NCBI RefSeq assembly: GCF_022879595.1
Contig: NZ_CP084266.1
Coordinates: 248,001 to 312,000, forward strand
Direction of reading: 5' to 3'
Source: Caballeronia sp. Lep1P3
GTDB taxonomy: Bacteria > Pseudomonadota > Gammaproteobacteria > Burkholderiales > Burkholderiaceae
DNA length: 64,000 nucleotides
Below, one piece after another: positions 47,873 through 56,453 of the stretch. The notes under the pieces are model-generated. The model was not told where the DNA came from. It did not search any database and worked only from the letters and a program-made list of their open reading frames with translations. A program made the translations under genes and the position numbers. The stretch's first letter is position 1, and each line of letters begins with the position of its first letter.

Positions 47873-49897
47873 ATGAATCCCGATCACGACGCCTATCAAC
47901 AAGCTGCCTCGCACTATTCGAACGCCCGCTACGACGACGCGCTCATCGCGCTCGCGCCGATGCTCGCGCGCACGCCCGCTCACGTCGAAGCGCTCGATCT
48001 TGCCGCCGTGTGCTGCTATCAGCTCAATCGCATGGAGGAGGCCGAAGCGTGCTGGCGGCGTGCGATCGCGGAACATCCGCACGAAGCCGGCCCGTACAAC
48101 AACCTCGGCAATGCGCTCAATGCGTCCGGCAGGCTCGACGAGGCGAAGACCGCTTACGGCGAAGCCATCGCGCGGCGTCCCGATTTCACCGAGGCGCAGT
48201 ACAACCTCGCGAACGTGCTGCACGCGCTCGGACATCGCGACGAAGCGGAGCGGTCGTTTCGACGGGCGCTGCAACTGAACCCCCGGCTGGCGGACGCGCA
48301 TTACAACCTCGCGAGGCTGCTCGCGGACAATGGCCGCGCGGCGGAGGCGCAAGCCGCGTATCGCGACGCGTTGATCGCGCGTCCCGGCTATGCCGAGGCG
48401 CACAACAATCTCGGCAATCTGTTGAAGGACGCCGGGCGGCTCGACGAAGCGGTCGGCGAGCTTCGCGCAGCGGTCGCGGACCGCCCGGACTGGCCCGACG
48501 CGCATTTCAACCTGGGCAACGCCTTGCGCGCGCAAGACCGTCTCGCCGATGCCGAACGCGCTTACCGCGATGCCCTCGCGCTGCGTCCGTCTTTCGGAGA
48601 CGCGCTTATCAATCTGGGCAGCGTCCTCACGACGCTCGGACGCTTCGACGAGGCGGAAGCGGCGTATCGGCGAGCCATCGCCGCCAATCCGGATCGCGCC
48701 GAGGCACATTGCAATCTCGGGCGGGTCATCCACGAGCAAGCGGCGCTTGGACGCTGGGCGCGTCTGCCCGAAGCGGAGCGCGCCTATCGCGATGCGCTTT
48801 CGCGCGATCCCGGCCTCGCCGCCGCGCTCAACAATCTCGGCAATCTGATCGGCGAGGACGGCGCGCGCGCGGAGCAGGCGGAGGCGCTCTATCGCGCGGC
48901 TTTGCGCGCCGATCCGGAGTTCGGCGCGGCGAAGCAGAACCTGGCGGCGACGCTACTGCGCGCCGGCAAGCTGAGCGAAGGGTGGCAATGGTACGAATCG
49001 CGCTTCGATGACGACACGAGCGCGCGCCCGCTCGATCCATCCGTGTTCGGATGCCCGCAGTGGCGCGGCGAGGCGCTCGCGGGGAAGTCGCTCGTCGTGG
49101 TCGCGGAACAGGGCTTCGGCGATTCCATCCAGTTCTGCCGCTATCTGCCGATGCTCGCATCGCGCGGCGCATCGGCGCTCACGGTGGTTTGCCCGCCGGC
49201 GCTTGTGTCCTTGCTCGCATCCGTCGATGGCCTCACGCGCTGCGTCCCGTTCGACGCCGCCGCCACGCTCCCGCCGCACGAATTCTGGTGCTTCGTGATG
49301 AGCTTGCCGGCACGCTTCGAAACGACGCTCGACAGCATTCCGTCGGCCACGCCGTATGTACACGCGCAGGCCGCGCGCATCGGCTATTGGGGAAACCGCC
49401 TGCCCGCGCGCAGGTTCAAAGTCGGTGTCGTCTGGTCGGGCGAGCCGAGGCCGTGGGTGGCGGATTCCTTCGGCGCGTTCAGCCGCCGCTGGCTCGATGC
49501 GCGCCTTTGCGCGCCGCTGCTCGACACGCCCGGTGTTGCGTTCGTCAGCCTGCACAAAGGCGCGACGGCGCGCGCGCAATTGGCCGCGCTGCCCGAACGC
49601 TTGCGCCCGCTCGACCCGATGGACGAAGTCGCCGATTTCGCCGATACCGCCGCGATCGTCGCTTCGCTCGATCTCGTCATTTCGGTGGACACGTCGGTTG
49701 CGCATCTCGCGGGCGCGCTCGGCAAGCCGGTGTGGGTGCTTCTGCACAGCAACGCCGACTGGCGCTGGCTCGACGCCCGCGACGACTCGCCGTGGTATCC
49801 GACCGCGCGCCTTTTTCGGCAGGCCTCGCCCGGCGACTGGACCGAGGTGATCGCGCGCGTCGCCGACGAACTGCGCGCTACGCTTCGCTTTCCATGA
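47873..49897 (+). CDS. TPR protein with C-terminal glycosyltransferase-like domain
   Basis: A 674-residue protein. Residues about 1-365 form roughly ten TPR repeats of 34 residues with the usual W/Y-x2-L-G and A-x3-Y-x2-A/P pattern (PYNNLGNALNASGRLDEAKTAYGEAI and so on). After about 375 comes a GT9/OGT-like catalytic domain (LVVVAEQGFGDSIQFCRYLP, VGVVWSGEP, LDLVISVDTSVAHLAGALGKPVWVLL), where ISVDTSVAHLAGA is the nucleotide-sugar site. Such fusions glycosylate proteins or build surface glycans. Its last 20 bases overlap the convergent next gene. Confidence 0.88.
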   Translation: MNPDHDAYQQAASHYSNARYDDALIALAPMLARTPAHVEALDLAAVCCYQLNRMEEAEACWRRAIAEHPHEAGPYNNLGNALNASGRLDEAKTAYGEAIARRPDFTEAQYNLANVLHALGHRDEAERSFRRALQLNPRLADAHYNLARLLADNGRAAEAQAAYRDALIARPGYAEAHNNLGNLLKDAGRLDEAVGELRAAVADRPDWPDAHFNLGNALRAQDRLADAERAYRDALALRPSFGDALINLGSVLTTLGRFDEAEAAYRRAIAANPDRAEAHCNLGRVIHEQAALGRWARLPEAERAYRDALSRDPGLAAALNNLGNLIGEDGARAEQAEALYRAALRADPEFGAAKQNLAATLLRAGKLSEGWQWYESRFDDDTSARPLDPSVFGCPQWRGEALAGKSLVVVAEQGFGDSIQFCRYLPMLASRGASALTVVCPPALVSLLASVDGLTRCVPFDAAATLPPHEFWCFVMSLPARFETTLDSIPSATPYVHAQAARIGYWGNRLPARRFKVGVVWSGEPRPWVADSFGAFSRRWLDARLCAPLLDTPGVAFVSLHKGATARAQLAALPERLRPLDPMDEVADFADTAAIVASLDLVISVDTSVAHLAGALGKPVWVLLHSNADWRWLDARDDSPWYPTARLFRQASPGDWTEVIARVADELRATLRFP

Positions 49898-51200
49898 TCC
49901 GGTCGATCCATCGCGCGTTTTCGCCCGCCGAGCCGATGCCGGCGTGCCTGGCCATCGGCACGAAAAAATGCGTCGCGATGGGCAGTTTCGAGCGTTCGAG
50001 CCAGCTCGTCAGATGCGCTTCCAGACGTCTTGCCGGCGCCTTCAATTCCTCGCGCAGCACGCCGGGCAGCTTTTCGAAGTGGCGCATGTCCGTCTGATAC
50101 GGCTCAGGCGCGACGCAGAGCGCGTTCGGGCGGCCATCCACATCGAGCGGAAGGCGTTCGAGCGCCTGATGCAGCAGCGCGACGCCGAGCCCTTCGCCGC
50201 GCCACGGCTTGCGCACTTCCCACTGGCTGAGATAGATCACGCGATGCGTGCTGAAGACTTCGCAGAGGCGCGTCTGCCCGAGCGCTTCCGTCGATGCCAG
50301 CGCGAGCGAAAGCATTTCGCCCGAATAAGTGTCGAGCGTGTAGACGAGGTCGGCGCTGCTCGTGAGCGGCGGCACTTTCACGAGCTTCAGTTCAACCGCC
50401 GCCGCGACGATGTCGCTGCCCGCTTCGTGGAACATGGCGAACGCGGTGCCGAGGCGCTCGTCGTCCACTTGCGGATATTCGTGGCGATACGTCATCGTGA
50501 ACAGGAACGGCCCGATCTTCTCGCGATATGCGAGCGGCCGGTCCACGTCGTAGTCGTCCGCGCCGACGAGTCCGTAGGGATCGTAGTCGCGCTTCTCGCG
50601 GCGCTCGCCGTCCGGCAGCGCGGAGGCGAGCGCGGCGAGCGGCCGCCGCGACTCGGGCACGAGGTCTTCCGGCAGGCCTTCCCACGACAGGCGCAGGAAC
50701 TCGCGCCCGCCGCGATAGTGCGCTTCGAACAACGACGACACCGGCTGCCCCGCGACGGGATCGAGGATGCGCTGCGCGCATTCGAGCGCGCGATCGAGCA
50801 ACTGGTCGGCTTCGGCGGGATCGGGTGCGAGCGTCGGCTCGTCGGCTCCGGGCGATGCCGCGAGGCCCTGCGCCACGCGCGACTTGTGCGCCAGTTCGAG
50901 CCATTCGTCGGCGGCGCGCTCCGCGATGCATCCCGCCGCGATGCGATAGCCCGTCAGCACGACGGACCGCCCCGTATCGCCGAGCGGGAACACGTACTCG
51001 TCGGACATCGCTTCGTCGACGGTGACGCCACGGAACGTCTCGCGCGGCAGCGCGACATTGGCCGCCGAGTCGAAGCGCTCGTGCGAGAGCACATGCGCGG
51101 CGAGATCGGACGCGGCGGGACCGAATTCCGATCCCGGTCCGGGAAGCAGCTTCAGAAGCGATAACGTGCTGGCGTTGCCGGCGATGCCCGATGTGGTCAT
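49878..51200 (-). CDS. GNAT-like hypothetical protein
   Basis: A 440-residue soluble protein without a firm family. Near residue 330-350 VRKPWRGEGLGVALLHQALERL looks like the acetyl-CoA motif (R-x-x-G-x-G/A) of N-acetyltransferases, so a GNAT domain in the C-terminal third is plausible. The N-terminal part is acidic and not recognised. ATG 51200 follows GGAGAAGG with about 5-base spacing. Confidence 0.6.
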   Translation of the reverse strand: MTTSGIAGNASTLSLLKLLPGPGSEFGPAASDLAAHVLSHERFDSAANVALPRETFRGVTVDEAMSDEYVFPLGDTGRSVVLTGYRIAAGCIAERAADEWLELAHKSRVAQGLAASPGADEPTLAPDPAEADQLLDRALECAQRILDPVAGQPVSSLFEAHYRGGREFLRLSWEGLPEDLVPESRRPLAALASALPDGERREKRDYDPYGLVGADDYDVDRPLAYREKIGPFLFTMTYRHEYPQVDDERLGTAFAMFHEAGSDIVAAAVELKLVKVPPLTSSADLVYTLDTYSGEMLSLALASTEALGQTRLCEVFSTHRVIYLSQWEVRKPWRGEGLGVALLHQALERLPLDVDGRPNALCVAPEPYQTDMRHFEKLPGVLREELKAPARRLEAHLTSWLERSKLPIATHFFVPMARHAGIGSAGENARWIDRIMESEA

Positions 51201-51327
51201 GAGTGCCTTCTCCAATCGTGAAGGGCTATCGTAACAAACCGTGCGATGACCGCGTGCGCCACGTCGAGCGGGCGCGGGATGTGCTTCTGGCTGTGCACCC
51301 CGTCCACTAAGTCAGCGGAGAAACGCG

Positions 51328-51726
51328 ATGAACGGCGACATCCACGAAGGCGGCTGCGCGTGCGGCGCGTTTCGCTTTCGCGCAACAGGCGAACCGCGGC
51401 GCGTCGCGCTGTGCCACTGCCTGACCTGCCGCCGCGTGCACGGCTCGGCGTTCGGCGCGTATGCGATCTTCGCGCGCGAGGACGTCGAAATGAGCGGCCG
51501 CCTCGAAACCTGGCGCAGCTCGGACGACGGGCGGCGGCACTTCTGCCCGGTCTGCGGATCGGTGGCGTACATGGAATTCGAATCGCGTCCCGAAGTGGAT
51601 TTGCCGCTCGGCGCATTCGACGAAACCGGCCTCTTCGAACCGGCTTACGAGTTGTGGTGCGAGCACCGCGAGCCGTGGCTGCCGGCGGGCGCGCGCCCCG
51701 AATATGCGCAGGAGCGGCCGCAATGA
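51328..51726 (+). CDS. GFA-family (CENP-V/Mss4-like) zinc protein
   Basis: A 132-residue GFA-domain protein with paired zinc sites: GGCACGAFRF, then CHCLTCRR, and FCPVCGSVAY. The family includes glutathione-dependent formaldehyde-activating enzyme, although most members have no proved function. It lies upstream of the DUF72 gene, 41 bases away on the same strand. Confidence 0.9.
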   Translation: MNGDIHEGGCACGAFRFRATGEPRRVALCHCLTCRRVHGSAFGAYAIFAREDVEMSGRLETWRSSDDGRRHFCPVCGSVAYMEFESRPEVDLPLGAFDETGLFEPAYELWCEHREPWLPAGARPEYAQERPQ

Positions 51727-51766
51727 CCGCGCGCCGTGGTTCGCCGCATCCCAAAAGGTGAGCCGC

Positions 51767-52666
51767 ATGGCCGGGCGCATTCGCATCGGCATTTCGGGCT
51801 GGCGGTATGCGGGCTGGCGCGGCGTGTTCTATCCGAAAAAACTCGCGCAGGCGCGCGAACTCGAATTCGCCTCGCGCGCGGTGCAGACGGTGGAGATCAA
51901 CGGCTCGCACTATTCGCTGCAGAGCCTCTCCAGCTGGCGCGCGTGGCACGAGGCCACGCCCGAGGGCTTCGTCTTCAGCGTGAAAGGGCCGCGCTATCTC
52001 ACGCACATGCTGCGTTTTCGCGATGAAACCGCGATTCCCGCCATCGCCAACTTCTTCGCCTCGGGCGTGCTCGCGCTCGGCGAAAAGCTCGGGCCGTTTC
52101 TCTGGCAGTTTCCGCCCAACTTCAGTTTCAAGCCGGAGTCTTTCGAACGCTTTCTCGAACTCCTGCCGAAAGACACGCACGCCGCCGCCGCGCTCGCCCA
52201 GCAGCACGACACGCGCGTGCGCGATCCGTGGTTCGAAGCGCGGCGCAAGCGCGCGCTGCGGCATGCGGTGGAGATCCGCCATCCGAGCTTTTGCACCGAT
52301 GCCTTCGTGAAGCTGCTGCGCAAGCACGGCGCGGCGCTCGTCGTGTCGGATTCGGTCGCGGACTGGCCGTATGCGGAAGACCTCACCTCCGACTTCGTCT
52401 ATCTGCGGCTGCACGGCACCGAAACGCTCTACGGCGGCGCGTATTCCGACGATGCCCTCGACGGCTGGGCGCGGCGCATCGAGCGCTGGGCGGCGGGCGG
52501 GCAGATCGAGGATGGGCGGCTCATTTCGTCGTCGGCCGCGCGCCGCCGTGCCTCGCGCGACGTCTACTGTTACTTCGACAACGACCAGAAAGTGCAGGCG
52601 CCCTTCGATGCGCGCCGCCTGATGGAACGCCTCGGCATGTCGACGGCGCAGCCCGCGCAACCGTAG
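51767..52666 (+). CDS. DUF72 family protein
   Basis: A 299-residue TIM-barrel-like protein of the DUF72 (YecE) family. Marks are IGISGWRYAGWRGVFYP, VEINGSHYSLQS, GPFLWQFPPNF, VEIRHPSF and DFVYLRLHGTETLYGGAYSD. No biochemical role is established. ATG 51767 follows AAAGGTGAG. It probably shares a transcript with the GFA gene. Confidence 0.9.
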   Translation: MAGRIRIGISGWRYAGWRGVFYPKKLAQARELEFASRAVQTVEINGSHYSLQSLSSWRAWHEATPEGFVFSVKGPRYLTHMLRFRDETAIPAIANFFASGVLALGEKLGPFLWQFPPNFSFKPESFERFLELLPKDTHAAAALAQQHDTRVRDPWFEARRKRALRHAVEIRHPSFCTDAFVKLLRKHGAALVVSDSVADWPYAEDLTSDFVYLRLHGTETLYGGAYSDDALDGWARRIERWAAGGQIEDGRLISSSAARRRASRDVYCYFDNDQKVQAPFDARRLMERLGMSTAQPAQP

Positions 52667-52880
52667 GCGAACCGGGACACGGATTGTCCCGCCGGAACTG
52701 CATCCTTCACTCGACGGTCCGAGCGATTGCATTCGCGCCAGGAAAATACGAGGATAAGCGGCGTGCTTCGCGTGAACGAGGAAAAGGCTGACAAGCCGAG
52801 CGAAGCCCGCGCCCCGGATGCGCGAAAGCGGCAGGATCGAGAACCTTTGAACGCCAGAGCCTACGAGGAGCATCGATACC

Positions 52881-54464
52881 ATGGCGAAGCAACCGGTAAG
52901 CGGCAGCGAAAAGAGTCATCCCGAGGGCGCGAAGTGCATCGGCGCGTGCGATCTGGCCGAACAGATCGAAGTGATCGTCATGCTGCGGCGCAAGGACGAA
53001 GCGGGCTTCCGTCAGATGATGGCGCGCATCGACGCGGGCGACGCCCCCGCGCAGTCCGTGTCGCGCGAGGAATTCGACAAGCGCTTCGGCGCATCCAGCG
53101 AAGACGTCGAGAAAATCAGGAAATTCGCGGCGCAAAACGGCCTCGCGGTCGTGCGCGCGGAAGCCGGCACGCGCAGCGTCGTGCTGAAGGGCAGCATCGA
53201 CCAGTTCCAGAAAGCATTCGATGTGAAGCTGGAACGCTATCAGCACCACAACGTCGGCGAGTATCGCGGACGCACCGGCCCGGTGAGCGTGCCGGACGAC
53301 ATCCACGACGCCGTCACCGCCGTGCTCGGCCTCGACAGCCGGCCGCAGGCGCGTCCGCATTTCCGCTTCCGGCCGCCGTTCAAGCCGGCGCGCGGCGTCA
53401 CGCCGGCATCGTTCTCGCCGGTCGATCTCGCGTCGCTCTATGACTTCCCGGAAAGCGACGGCGCGGGGCAATGCGTCGCGATCATCGAACTCGGCGGCGG
53501 CTACCGCGACAGCGACTTGTCCGCGTACTTCTCGAAGCTCGGCGTGAAGGCGCCGCAAGTCGTGCCGGTGAGCGTGGACAACGCGAAGAACGCGCCGAGC
53601 GGCAATCCGAACGGTCCGGACGGCGAAGTGACGCTCGACATCGAGATTGCCGGGGCGGTCGCGCCGGGCGCGCGCATCGCCGTGTACTTCGCGCCGAACA
53701 GCGACGCCGGTTTCATCGACGCCGTCAATCGCGCGATTCACGACAACACGAACAAGCCGTCGGTCGTGTCGATTAGCTGGGGCGGTCCGGAATCGAACTG
53801 GACGTCGCAGTCCATCGGCGCGTTCAACGACGTGCTGCAAAGCGCCGCCGCGCTCGGCGTGACCGTGTGCGCGGCTTCGGGCGACAGCGGTTCGTCCGAC
53901 GGCATGGGCGACGGCGCGGATCACGTCGATTTCCCCGCGTCGAGCCCGTACGTGCTCGGCTGCGGCGGCACGAGCCTGTCCGCGTCGGCGCAAGCCATCA
54001 CGCACGAAACCGTCTGGAACGACGGCGATCAGGGCGGCTCGGGCGGCGGCGGGGTGAGCGCGGTGTTCCCGCTTCCGGTCTGGCAGAAGGGCCTCGCGGT
54101 GACGCACGCGGGCGGCAGGCACACGCCGCTTTCGAAGCGCGGCGTGCCCGACGTGGCCGCCGACGCATCGCCGCAAACCGGCTACGAGGTGCTGATCGAC
54201 GGCGAGGAAACGGTCGTCGGCGGCACGAGCGCGGTCGCGCCGCTGTGGGCCGCGCTGATCGCGCGCATCAACGCGATCAACGGCTCGCCGTGCGGCTTCG
54301 TCAATCCGAAGCTCTACAAGGCGAAGACCGCGTTTCGCGACATCACGCAGGGCAACAACGGCAGCTTCTCCGCAGCGGCGGGATGGGACGCGTGCACGGG
54401 CCTCGGCAGCCCGGACGGCGCGAAGATCGCCGACGCGCTCACGCCGGCTGGCGGGCAGGCATGA
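52881..54464 (+). CDS. S53 family serine-carboxyl peptidase (sedolisin/kumamolisin-like)
   Basis: A 527-residue acid-active endopeptidase. The N-terminal about 165 residues are the pro-domain (PVSVPDDIHDAVTAVLGLD at its end). In the catalytic domain the triad is Glu249 and Asp253 in GEVTLDIEIAGA, and Ser450 in VGGTSAVAPLWAA. Asp335 in SGDSG is the oxyanion residue. A Ca2+ site appears at the C-terminus (RDITQGNNGSF … GWDACTGLGSPDG). No signal peptide is visible, so it is either cytoplasmic as zymogen or exported by a non-Sec route. ATG 52881 follows GAGGAG. A serine carboxypeptidase gene follows closely. Confidence 0.93.
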   Translation: MAKQPVSGSEKSHPEGAKCIGACDLAEQIEVIVMLRRKDEAGFRQMMARIDAGDAPAQSVSREEFDKRFGASSEDVEKIRKFAAQNGLAVVRAEAGTRSVVLKGSIDQFQKAFDVKLERYQHHNVGEYRGRTGPVSVPDDIHDAVTAVLGLDSRPQARPHFRFRPPFKPARGVTPASFSPVDLASLYDFPESDGAGQCVAIIELGGGYRDSDLSAYFSKLGVKAPQVVPVSVDNAKNAPSGNPNGPDGEVTLDIEIAGAVAPGARIAVYFAPNSDAGFIDAVNRAIHDNTNKPSVVSISWGGPESNWTSQSIGAFNDVLQSAAALGVTVCAASGDSGSSDGMGDGADHVDFPASSPYVLGCGGTSLSASAQAITHETVWNDGDQGGSGGGGVSAVFPLPVWQKGLAVTHAGGRHTPLSKRGVPDVAADASPQTGYEVLIDGEETVVGGTSAVAPLWAALIARINAINGSPCGFVNPKLYKAKTAFRDITQGNNGSFSAAAGWDACTGLGSPDGAKIADALTPAGGQA

Positions 54465-54517
54465 GTTGGGGCGAAACAGTGAACAACAACCACGACGACG
54501 ATTCTGGAGCGACCACG

Positions 54518-56263
54518 ATGAACTCCGATCCACTGGTAACGAAGACGATTCACGGACATGCCGGCACGGGCGTCGCGCCGGAGGCGGGCGGCGTCGCGCC
54601 GCCGCCCGCGGCTGACGAACACGCCGCCAAAACGCCCGTGAAGGGCGGTGAAAAAGGCGCTGGCAAGGATCAGCCGTATTTCGATCCGGTCGCCTACGGC
54701 AACGGCCCCGACGATTCGGTGGAAGCCACCGAAGCCGACGAAAACGCGGCGATCACGCATCACACGGCGAAGATCGGCGGACAAAAGATCGCGTATACGG
54801 CCACTGTCGGCCACCTCGTCACGGTGGACCCGAGCAGTTCGAAGCCCGACGCGAAGATGTTCTACGTCGCGTTCACGAAGGACGGCGCGAAGGAGGAAGC
54901 GCGCCCGCTCACGTTCTTCTACAACGGCGGGCCGGGATCGTCGTCCGTGTTCGTGCTGCTCGGCTCGTTCGGGCCGCGCCGCATCAAGACGGCGATGCCG
55001 AGCTTCACGCCGCCCGCGCCCTACGAGATGGAGGACAACCCGGACAGCCTGCTCGACAAGAGCGATCTCATTTTCATCAATCCGGTCGGCACCGGCTATT
55101 CGGCGGCCATCGCGCCGAACAAGAACCGCGATTTCTGGGGCGTCGATCAGGATGCCGATTCGATCAAGCAGTTCATCAAGCGCTATCTCACGAAGAACAA
55201 TCGCTGGAATTCGCCGAAGTTCCTGTTCGGCGAATCGTATGGCACGGCGCGCAGTTGCGTGCTCGCGTACCGGCTGCACGAAGACGGCGTCGATCTGAAC
55301 GGCATCACGCTGCAGTCGTCGATACTCGATTACCGGCAGGCGGGCAACCCCGTCGGCGCGCTGCCGACCGCCGCCGCCGACGCGTGGTATCACAAGAAGC
55401 TCGGCGTGCATCCGACGCCGACGAACCTGCTCGCGTTCGTGGAAGAAGTCGCGGAATTCGCGCGCACGGATTATCTGAACGCGCTGCGCAAGTTCCCGCA
55501 GACGGACGACGAAGTGGTAGAAAAGCTCGCGGAATACACGGGCATCGACAAGGTGACGCTGCTCGCGTGGAGCCTCGATATCGCCGCTTACGACAGCCGC
55601 GGCAACTCGCTCTTTCTCACGACGCTGCTCAAGTCGAAGGGCGAATCGCTCGGCTCATACGATGGTCGCGTGACCGCGATATCGACGGGCATCGCCGGCA
55701 AGATCGATCCGAACTCCGGCGGCAACGACCCGACCATGACGGCGGTGAGCGGCGTCTATACGTCGATGTGGAACAGCTATCTCAACGAGCAGCTTAAGTT
55801 CACGTCCACGTCCTCGTTCACGGATTTGAATGACCAGGCGTTCATCAACTGGGACTTCAAGCACACCGATCCGACCGGCGAGGAGAAGGGCGTCGATTCG
55901 AAGGGCAACATCGTGCTGTACACGGCGGGCGACCTTGCCGCGGTGATGGCGCTGAACATCGATCTGAAGGTGCTGTCCGCGAACGGCATGTTCGACTTCG
56001 TGACGCCGTTCTACCAGACGATCCTCGATCTTCAGCAGATGCCGCTCATCGACAAGACCGTGCGGCAAAACCTCTCGGCGACGTTTTATCCTTCGGGGCA
56101 CATGGTCTATCTCGACGGCGGATCGCGCACGCAACTCAAGGCCGATCTCGCGAAGATGTACGACGAAGCCACGTCGAACCATGCGGCGATGAGCCGGATC
56201 ATCGCGCTGCAAAAGGTCGCGGCGGACAAGGGACAGGCGCTCTCGCCCGAGAGCGCGCAGTGA
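54518..56263 (+). CDS. S10 family serine carboxypeptidase
   Basis: A 581-residue serine carboxypeptidase that removes C-terminal residues at acid pH. The triad can be read: Ser240 in FGESYGTA, Asp493 in ANGMFDFVTPF and His528 in PSGHMVY, with the oxyanion/substrate segment FFYNGGPGSSSVF. No signal peptide is visible. Residues 1-75 are low-complexity (Ala/Pro/Gly/Lys). ATG 54518 follows GGAG; an ATG at 54461 overlapping the previous stop (ATGA) is an alternative that would add 19 residues. It forms a pair with the S53 gene, combining an endo- and an exopeptidase. Confidence 0.9.
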   Translation: MNSDPLVTKTIHGHAGTGVAPEAGGVAPPPAADEHAAKTPVKGGEKGAGKDQPYFDPVAYGNGPDDSVEATEADENAAITHHTAKIGGQKIAYTATVGHLVTVDPSSSKPDAKMFYVAFTKDGAKEEARPLTFFYNGGPGSSSVFVLLGSFGPRRIKTAMPSFTPPAPYEMEDNPDSLLDKSDLIFINPVGTGYSAAIAPNKNRDFWGVDQDADSIKQFIKRYLTKNNRWNSPKFLFGESYGTARSCVLAYRLHEDGVDLNGITLQSSILDYRQAGNPVGALPTAAADAWYHKKLGVHPTPTNLLAFVEEVAEFARTDYLNALRKFPQTDDEVVEKLAEYTGIDKVTLLAWSLDIAAYDSRGNSLFLTTLLKSKGESLGSYDGRVTAISTGIAGKIDPNSGGNDPTMTAVSGVYTSMWNSYLNEQLKFTSTSSFTDLNDQAFINWDFKHTDPTGEEKGVDSKGNIVLYTAGDLAAVMALNIDLKVLSANGMFDFVTPFYQTILDLQQMPLIDKTVRQNLSATFYPSGHMVYLDGGSRTQLKADLAKMYDEATSNHAAMSRIIALQKVAADKGQALSPESAQ

Positions 56264-56453
56264 CCGCGCACTGACCGCGCAGTGACCACGCTCCCTGCCG
56301 CGCGACGCCTTTCATGGCGGGCGGCAGGCTGCGCGCTTCGTTTCGCGCGCCGCAACGAGCGGCGACAGCATGGCGCAACCCGCATCCGGCCTCGATTGCG
56401 GGCGCGCGCCTCTTTCTGACACACTAGCTGCTTCCTTCGATCAGGAGTGCAGC